Of a DNA stretch of 52,602 nt, positions 43,467 to 50,315 are shown piece after piece. The DNA is taken from contig PDIM01000010.1 of assembly GCA_002811675.1 (NCBI GenBank), positions 1 through 52,602 on the forward strand, read 5' to 3'. A program made the translations under genes and the position numbers. Position 1 is the stretch's first letter, and each line of letters starts with the position of its first letter. This DNA is from Ichthyosporea sp. XGB-2017a (lineage: Eukaryota; Opisthokonta; Ichthyosporea). The notes beneath the pieces are model-generated. The model made no database searches and was not told where the DNA came from. It saw only the letters and a list, made by a program, of their open reading frames with translations.

Positions 43467-44285
43467 ATGAAGGAGGAAGGTGGGATTATTAGTGAACTTA
43501 CAGGGCTTGTCAAGTCGGCACTGGACCCTTCTTTTTATGAAAATGATAACAGAAGATGGGATCGAACTGATAGTCATGATATAATTATGAATCAAGTTGA
43601 ATCTGACATTCGCGCATTTTGGGAGGAAAGTAGAAGAAAAGAAAAAGAAGAAAGGGTCAAAAAACGAAACTCGTGTGACTATTCATGGCTTGTGTCAAAC
43701 AGCTCCATTCCACCAATGTACTCCATTCCTCCTGGAGAACGATCTGCTCTTAGTGAAAAGGCATACAGACTTCCTTGCAAGATGCTAAGTGTGGCAATGA
43801 AAGAGTACGCTCGGAGAACAAAAGATTGTGAGAATGAAAAGGAGCTGGCGCCTGTTATGATAAAGATTTTAGAGAAGGCGTTGATAGACGCCCCCGGGAG
43901 TGATGATAATGTAGAGCAAAAAGCGGAAGGGGAAAGTGTTGTGCGAGCTTTTAAAAGAACGTTATCTCAAGGTATTGAAACTTACATGGGTCCAGCTGGT
44001 CAAGAACTGTCTCTCCCTGCCGTTCTAATGAAAAAACAGCTGGATATCGTAGATGATCCTAAATCTGTGCTCACAGATTCAAATAGAATATCGAGCATTC
44101 AGTTATTGAAAATGGAACAGGGAGAATGCGATAAGGAAGAAAAGCAAATGAAATCTCCAGACATTGGCCAAAGCAAAGGAGGTTTTTTGGCGTTTGCTGA
44201 TGACATTGAAGAAAAAATGGCAAAAGACGGAGAGTTGTATGACAAGGACAAAGCTCAAAGTTGCGAACTACTCTCGAAGACGTAG
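43467..44285 (+). CDS. RD3-domain-like protein
   Basis: A single exon of 272 aa. Residues 72-120 resemble the RD3 family: YSWLVSNSSIPPMYSIPPGERSAL carries the W-L...Y-x-I-x-P-x-E-R core (split here for length: YSWLVSNSS, then IPPMYSIPPGER), followed by ELAPVMIKILEKAL, like the C-G-P-x-I-L-R-F motif region. In vertebrates RD3 binds and inhibits retinal guanylate cyclases and is needed for their transport to the outer segment, a modified cilium. The N-terminal 70 residues are charged, with a coiled-coil-like RRKEKEERVKKR, and the C-terminal third is acidic. Protist members have no known function. The call rests on a short motif, so moderate confidence. Convergent with eL8, 204 bp apart. Confidence 0.5.
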   Translation: MKEEGGIISELTGLVKSALDPSFYENDNRRWDRTDSHDIIMNQVESDIRAFWEESRRKEKEERVKKRNSCDYSWLVSNSSIPPMYSIPPGERSALSEKAYRLPCKMLSVAMKEYARRTKDCENEKELAPVMIKILEKALIDAPGSDDNVEQKAEGESVVRAFKRTLSQGIETYMGPAGQELSLPAVLMKKQLDIVDDPKSVLTDSNRISSIQLLKMEQGECDKEEKQMKSPDIGQSKGGFLAFADDIEEKMAKDGELYDKDKAQSCELLSKT

Positions 44286-44489
44286 TAAGACACTACATAG
44301 TTCTCAAGATATTCACTATTCAACAAAGGGGGGTATTTTCGGCTTTAGGAGTCGACCTTCTTAAACAAGTGAACATAAATCACAACACCATTAATACGCC
44401 TTTTTTTTGTATTGTCAAGGTTATTTATTTAATAAAAATCTGAAAGCTGATTAAAGAAAAAAGGTTCATATCAATAAGCCTTTAAAAAT

Positions 44490-45873
44490 TTACATTCTCT
44501 GGGCAGCTTCCTTCATCTTGGCCTTTTCGAGCTTTTCGACTTTGGCGACAGACTTGCCGCCCATGATTCCACCACCCCAGGTTCTGCGGGCTTCATCGAA
44601 TTTATCGTTGAAGTTGGCAGTGACGGATTCAGTGATCTTGGCGAGAGCAGCCTTATCTTCAGCGCGCACATCTGTGAAAGCAAGAGCAGTGGCAGTCTTC
44701 TTGTGAACAACGGCACCAAGTCTGGCCTTACCCTTAACAATGCAGTAAGGGACTCCCATCTTGCGGCAGAGGGCGGGAAGCCATACAACAATTTCAATGG
44801 GGTCGACGTCATGGGCAATGACAACCAACTTGGCCTTCTTGGATTCAACAAGGGCAGTAATGTGGTTGATTCCCATCTTAACGTTGCAGGGCTTGGTGGC
44901 AGCAGTGTTCTTGCCGCTGGCCTTAGCCTGAGCCTCGTTGGTAAGACGTTCTTTCTTTTCGGCAGCAGTTTCGGGTCTGTACTTGTTGAAAAGCTTGAAC
45001 AAACTGGTGGCAGTGTTCTTGTCCAAAGTCTTGGTGAACTGGTTCAAACTAGGAGGAACCTTCAGACGCTTGAGCAAAATTGCCTTCTGTCTTTGCAGAC
45101 GGACATACTTAGGCCACTTGACAAAGCGGGTAAGATCACGCTTGGGCTGAACATCTCCACCAATACCGAAGTTTCTGGCGTTCTTTTCAAAGATCGTGTT
45201 GGTTGCAGGCTTCTTATCAGCCTTCTTTGCAACTCCATATGGAGCAGGCGCTACCTTAGATTTAGTTCCCTTAGCCTTAGGCTACAAAGACAAAAATATA
45301 CACACTCAAAATTAGCATTCATCTCTCCAATATATTTTGTTCTTCGAATCAAATCCCACTTCTTCTAGATTCGCTCTACTTCCCCCCCCTCCCCTTTACA
45401 AAAATCTAACTAGAATACAAATGCAGTAAGCTTTGAGAAAACAAACAGGCCAACACTGTAATAAAATCCACATGGGCATTAAAGTTTTGGTCAATACGAA
45501 AGGATTCGAACTGCTCTCCACCCCAGTTCCGCTTTCCACAACTATCAGTGACTATTAATACGATTTAAACGATTTAGCCTTTAATTGAACCCCTATAAAT
45601 AAACTGGCGGCCAATTCCTCTTCCCACACCAATTTTCAATCTCATTAGCACTATGCGCCTGAACAGGCAAATAACATCTCTCACCCTTAAATTATAATTA
45701 AATACTGAATTAAATATTCAGATTTCTTTCTTTCTAGGTAATCTACTACCCAAATACCCATATCATCCATCCCGCATCAGTTATCCATACCATCCTTTAT
45801 CCATCCATCCCACAAAGCAAGAATAAACAATAAAACAACATTATCACTCCAATCAAAAAAAACCACTCACCAT
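44490..45873 (-). CDS. RPL7A: 60S ribosomal protein L7a (eL8), 2 exons
   Basis: Exon 1 contributes only the ATG (45873-45871), directly followed by a GTGAGT donor. After a 589 bp intron (45282-45870) exon 2 (45281-44490) gives the rest, 264 aa in total. The body shows [42 protein letters not shown] and [22 protein letters not shown], the L7Ae/eL8 RNA-binding core, and length fits the family (about 266). A TATATA at 45961-45966, about 90 bases upstream of the ATG, is a plausible TATA box. I looked for a C/D-box snoRNA in the intron, as eL8 introns host them elsewhere, and found no convincing C and D box pair. Confidence 0.95.
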
Positions 45874-46362
45874 CTTGCTTCAATCTCAAAAACAAAATTC
45901 AAAACTGGAAACTTGGAAGAAGAGGACGAAAAGCATCTGAATGGGAGTTTCCATTCAGAATATATACCTGAGACTCCCCATACATAAAGTACTGGCCCTC
46001 ACGCGGGGATTACTACCCCTACCCCCTTCCCGCCTATACTCTATCCAATGCATAACCCTCCTAGTATCCCCCACACCATCAGCTGATTCCTATAATGTAC
46101 TACAGTTATGCTACATTTTGTTATTTTTCTAGCGCCGCTTCCACATTCAATCCAGAGTAGCTCTCCCTCTCCCTCTTTACTCCCCATTCCTATATTGCAC
46201 TACAAACTATCAACTCCACTCCGCTCCTCGCCTCGCCTCCAATCCCCCAAGGCAAGGTAAACCACTGCTGGCATGCACACCCTTCACAGGATTGACTGTA
46301 CAGAGCTGATTCATAGTATAGTGCTCCCCGCCATTGCCTGTCTTCCTAATTGCGGCCATTTC
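45874..46362. promoter_or_regulatory. Divergent promoter, eL8 / POP7
   Basis: A 489 bp gap between divergent starts. TATATA at 45961 serves eL8. CCCTACCCCCTTCCCGCC near 46017 and the words CTCCCCATACATAA (near 45974) and CATCAGCTGAT (46077) recur in similar form upstream of the HTH gene around 50790-50870. Confidence 0.45.
45961..45966 (-). promoter_or_regulatory. Possible TATA box of eL8
   Basis: GGTATATATTC on the minus strand lies about 90 bases upstream of the ATG-only first coding exon of eL8. Confidence 0.4.
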
Positions 46363-46719
46363 ATGCAAGAGATGAGTGATACAATCTTAAGGAAACGCAA
46401 AGCCTCGCGACCAAAAGCAAATCCTAACGAAATATTTGTCACTCGGAAAACTGATTTCCATGTGCAGTTACAACGGGCCACCAAACTGCTTGATAGTGGA
46501 GCAAAAGAAATCATGATTCATGGAATGGGGGGAGCTATGAATCGTGCTATTAATTTGGCATTGAAGCTTCAAGAAAGAGAACCGAAAATCATCCATCTAG
46601 ACCCAAAGTGCGATACGGTAACAGTATTTGACGATAGGGAATCGCTGAAAGATTCCTCTATTCAAACAACGGAGAGGAATAACTCTGCAATTCACATAAG
46701 AGTATATCGGTGTAGATAG
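46363..46719 (+). CDS. POP7: RNase P/MRP subunit POP7 (Rpp20)
   Basis: A single exon, 118 aa from ATG 46363 or 115 aa from ATG 46372. The frame is open to an ATG at 46273, but the extra residues are unlike the family. The Alba-like core is recognisable: PNEIFVTRKTDFHVQLQRA, GAKEIMIHGMGGAMNRAINLAL and the ending RNNSAIHIRVYR, very close to animal POP7. In the nucleus and nucleolus POP7 pairs with Rpp25/POP6 to bind the P3 arm of RNase P and RNase MRP RNA, acting in tRNA 5-prime maturation and rRNA processing. Divergent from eL8. Confidence 0.9.
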   Translation: MQEMSDTILRKRKASRPKANPNEIFVTRKTDFHVQLQRATKLLDSGAKEIMIHGMGGAMNRAINLALKLQEREPKIIHLDPKCDTVTVFDDRESLKDSSIQTTERNNSAIHIRVYRCR

Positions 46720-49577
46720 AATGGTTAGGTTGCTTATTCACTTTCCTTTCAGCTCATTAGTGTATGGCTCATGTTGAATGCAAACAATCGACCCTTGCGA
46801 TGCCCAATGTATTTCCTGCGCAGGGCTTTGTAGTGACCTTCCAAATCTCTCTTTCGGGTGTAGCAGGAAAGGGAGCATTGGTATTAGTCAAATTCCAAGA
46901 ACGTGTAAGATAAGCTATGTTTATCTTGGTAATAAGTGCTTTTTTTCTGGTATGCCAATTTTTCGTATGTTGTAGACTATGTCTAAATTTGCCATGACCT
47001 TGCATGTGGTAACTGTGTTTTTCAGAAGCTGGCGGGATTTCTTCCCCCATCAATTGACATGAGTCTATGGTGCCTTTGCCCATGCGTTTACCAACTAGCC
47101 ATAGAGGAATGTAGGGGAGTGGACCTTACCAGAGGCGGCAGAGGAGGGGTAGCATGCAGAGACTGTTAGTGTGAAGTGAAATATTCAACAGTTGCTTGAG
47201 GGAGAAAAACATTCTCACACACTGAACAGTCATCACCAGTCAGTCACACCCTCCTCCTCCTCTGTTGTTGCTCTTTGTTTTGAAAATAAAAAGAAGCGAA
47301 ACAAATCATAAATATTTCATTGCAGTAGGTACCGAGAAAAGGGTTAGGGCCAATACTGGATGGGCGCGGCAGGCCGGAGCAATTCATCACAGACTCACAC
47401 TACACTACAATCCATGGTTACAGCACATTTCTATGAGGAGCTGCCATAGTATTTATTTATTATGGTCCACGCGGCAGCTCCTCCGCGGACGTAGTTCACT
47501 ACAGTGCCTCTATACATTATTGTGTAGCGTGGCCACCAGTACGGCTGTGAACAGGACTTGCAGGTGGAGTTGCACCGACGGAATCATGCTAGTGGATGTG
47601 TGTTAATGTTAGTTGATTAAACTAAGATATATGAAAGGCTGAAAGGCCTAACTTGGCAACGTCCAACAAGCATGTTTGTGCGTAGTTGAGCAGCAAAGTT
47701 GTAAGTGTTTGTTGAAGTGCACTTTGATACTCTGTGAATCTTTTGCAGTTGTTACTTGTGTGAAGCAATCAATCAATGGAGACCCTGAGATTAGCAACAT
47801 GTCATGCACCACACATAATTATTACTTTAATAAGTAGTGTTGATGATAATGACCATACCTTTTTATGAGGTTCTCCTTTATTGATTGTTTTGTTTAGTGT
47901 CTTTCCTCTTTTGACAGTATCTAATTCTTTTTCTTCTTATCGTTCTTTTCCTTTAGCTCTGAGTTATTGCGTAGATCAAGTGCAAACTTCTTTTTCAAAA
48001 GTGGGATTTGGCTATATTGTAAGTATTTTGCTTTATAGTTGGATATTGTTCGAAATTTTGCAGAGAAGGAAGTGATTAAGAAAAACAGTCAGTTCTGCTA
48101 CTGATAGTAATGAAGACAACTTGTTTGCTTACCTTTGGATGATCCTTCGCTGCTGAAGATGTTTTTGTTAGAGCATGAGGCTTTTATTTGCATGGTTAAC
48201 TTATTATTGTTCATGTCTTTTTTCTTGCATTTGTAGACGGAGCGCTGTGGATCTTGACTGGTTTTGGAGCAAACCGAATGAGATCGTTAAGTGGTCAGAC
48301 AAATAGCCAGCATTTTATGGCTGTTACCTTGCCACCATTTGATATTCTGTTCAGAGGGCAGGTATGTATCTCTGAACAGGAGTAGGCAATTGAAATAAAA
48401 ACTATAAACACTGCTTTATTAATGTAGTGCATTTAGTGTGCACTATGACAGCTCGACTTGGTATATCTTGAAAGCCACCGTGTTTGTAGGTAGTAAGAAG
48501 GACGCTGTAGTCTACAAACAGGTTAGCAAGAGTTCTACGTGGGATGAAACAGGCGAGGAAAGGCTTGCAACACTTTATCCGTGTGGAACTTTCTCGGCGT
48601 CCCCCATCCGAAGTTCTATCACTCATCGCTGATTAATGCGACTATAGTTTGTTCGGCCTTGGGTTTGGGGTTTAGGTTATTAAAAGGCCCCGGCGCCCGC
48701 CAACATGAAAAGTAATCCACAGTTCATAGAATACGTCGCGAGGGTCCCATGATCATGATCGCGATGGCACAGCTGATGGTGAATTACAAAGTCTTGCAGG
48801 CTGGCATATGATGAGGAGCACTGGGAGACGGGAGACCTCATGCTAAACAGGCATGATACCACTCTGCAGTATGCAAAAAAGCCAGAAAAGTATTTGATGA
48901 ACTTCGTATTTGGTAATTCTTGAAATATGACGATGCTCTGCAAACTTTTTATGTTGTGTTTGTTTTGCCCTCCCCCGAAGGCCGAAACCATACTGCACGA
49001 CCGGCAGAATTGTGCCAAGTTCTTCGCCTGCAAACTTGCAGTTTGTACGCTGCACGACCTCGTGGCATTTCTATCACGCGATGCATACTTTGGAGTTTGG
49101 CACAAAAGTCTTACAAGACGTGTATATGTTTCTCATAACTAGACTAGAGGTTCGCAAAGTGCTTCATCGTCAATGTTGTCCCTTTTCTGTGTGTGTTTTG
49201 TTTGTGCCTTAGTTTCAAGTTTTTGCACTGTTTGTTAAATGCTTTTTGTCAAAAAGAGCAAGGTCTGCTAAATCCTAGCTATATTTTTTCCGTTAACAGT
49301 TAGTATTTATAGCTAATCCACTAAAGCAGCTCAGGTCACAACCGATGTTATTTGTAAAAGGAGAATTTTGAATTCGTTTATTGTGTGGAAATGATAGTTA
49401 CTTTTCGCAATTAAAATCAGATCAAGCTATTAACAGAAATTAAATAAAATTAAAGATTAAATAAATGTTTTGGAAGAATATACGCAGCAATAGCCCCTCA
49501 TGGGGGTGCGTTGTACACGAAAACATGTTCGAGGGTGAGACGTTGCAGTCAAAACAAACTAAGTAAAGGAAGAGAAT
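46720..49577. other. Unresolved stretch, possible multi-exon genes
   Basis: No long frame exists, but several short frames are bounded by consensus splice sites on the plus strand. Examples: 46826-46907 (acceptor GCGCAG, donor GTAAGA; GFVVTFQISLSGVAGKGALV), 47957-48019 to 48237-48360 (acceptors TTTAG and TTTGTAG, donors GTAAGT and GTATGT; FFFKSGIWLY then GALWILTGFGANRM, a continuous hydrophobic segment), and 48801-48910 (AYDEEHWETGDLMLNRHDTT; donor GTAATT). I could not assemble a complete start-to-stop model or recognise a family. It is plausibly one or two spliced genes with short exons. Confidence 0.3.
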
Positions 49578-50315
49578 CTACCGAGCACCAGCAAGCATAA
49601 TTAAGGTCTCTGCGCAGGCTTTATCATCATCTCTCATTTCCACGTCACATTCTTTCACAGAGTAGTCAAAGTTTGTGTTGGAGTGTGGGTGCCCGTACAT
49701 GTGAGCATAACCATCGTGGTGACTTTCTTGTTTAACTGAAACGTCAGGTGAAGTAAAATACTGTGCGTACTGCTCTTTGGTCAGTCTCAAGGCACTGGCT
49801 TTTTTAGGAGGTGCAGGGGAGCTGGATGTGGATCTGCTGACAGGTGTATTGCTTCCGCTGCTACCACCACCATTAGTCTGTCTAATGTCAGCAATAACGT
49901 TATTAATGAGGCGCTCAGTGACTTTTCGAAGATTATTATTAACGCGTCTCACAATTTCGAACCATGCGTTTCTTCTTTCTTCAGGAGTCAAAATATAAAG
50001 CGCCAAGCAGTGGGACTGATGGTGTGGAGGATCAATATCCAATTGAGAAAGCTCATCATATACCCTAGCAGCTTCCATATAATGATAAGTAGTCCTTCTT
50101 CCAAATCCCCATACTTCTTTTCCATATTCTACAATATTCTTCAAAGGCAAATACAGTCGAAGTCTTTGAATTCTACAAAGTGCCTGCCCAACAAACGAAA
50201 AATGGCAAGTGATTCCCTTTTCAATGTCCTTTTCTAATTTGGCTAGAAGCTGAAGCTCTTCTTCAGTCAAGGAGGCCTTATTTTGAATATGTCTTGGGCT
50301 TGATGGTGCAATCAT
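49578..50315 (-). CDS. Protein with ParB/plasmid-type helix-turn-helix segment, unknown role
   Basis: A single exon of 245 aa from ATG 50315. Residues 20-135 follow a pattern seen in bacterial plasmid and integrative-element DNA-binding proteins (ParB-like/DUF3102 style): IGxAL-type start (FSFVGQALCRIQRLRLY), then WGFGRRTTYHYMEAARVYDEL (69-89), a proline-rich PPHHQSHCLALYILTPEER and an AWFEIVRRV helix. The GFGRRTTYHYMEAA part is the presumed recognition helix. A Ser/Thr/Gly-rich linker with SGSNTPVSRSTSSSPAPPKK follows and the tail is acidic with several histidines. The linker and base composition look eukaryotic. Function is unknown; a nuclear DNA-binding role is inferred only. Confidence 0.6.
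   Translation of the reverse strand: MIAPSSPRHIQNKASLTEEELQLLAKLEKDIEKGITCHFSFVGQALCRIQRLRLYLPLKNIVEYGKEVWGFGRRTTYHYMEAARVYDELSQLDIDPPHHQSHCLALYILTPEERRNAWFEIVRRVNNNLRKVTERLINNVIADIRQTNGGGSSGSNTPVSRSTSSSPAPPKKASALRLTKEQYAQYFTSPDVSVKQESHHDGYAHMYGHPHSNTNFDYSVKECDVEMRDDDKACAETLIMLAGAR

Noticed and set aside
45480-45600. Possible tRNA in the eL8 intron (AGTTCGAATCC, a B-box match on the minus strand)
   Set aside because: The five bases each side of the T-loop do not pair and no acceptor stem or A-box could be found at the right distance.
45282-45870. Possible C/D-box snoRNA in the eL8 intron
   Set aside because: No RTGATGA box with a CTGA box in a plausible stem arrangement was seen.
46273-46362. 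30-residue N-terminal extension of POP7
   Set aside because: The residues do not resemble POP7 N-termini, and the conserved part begins after the ATG at 46363 or 46372.
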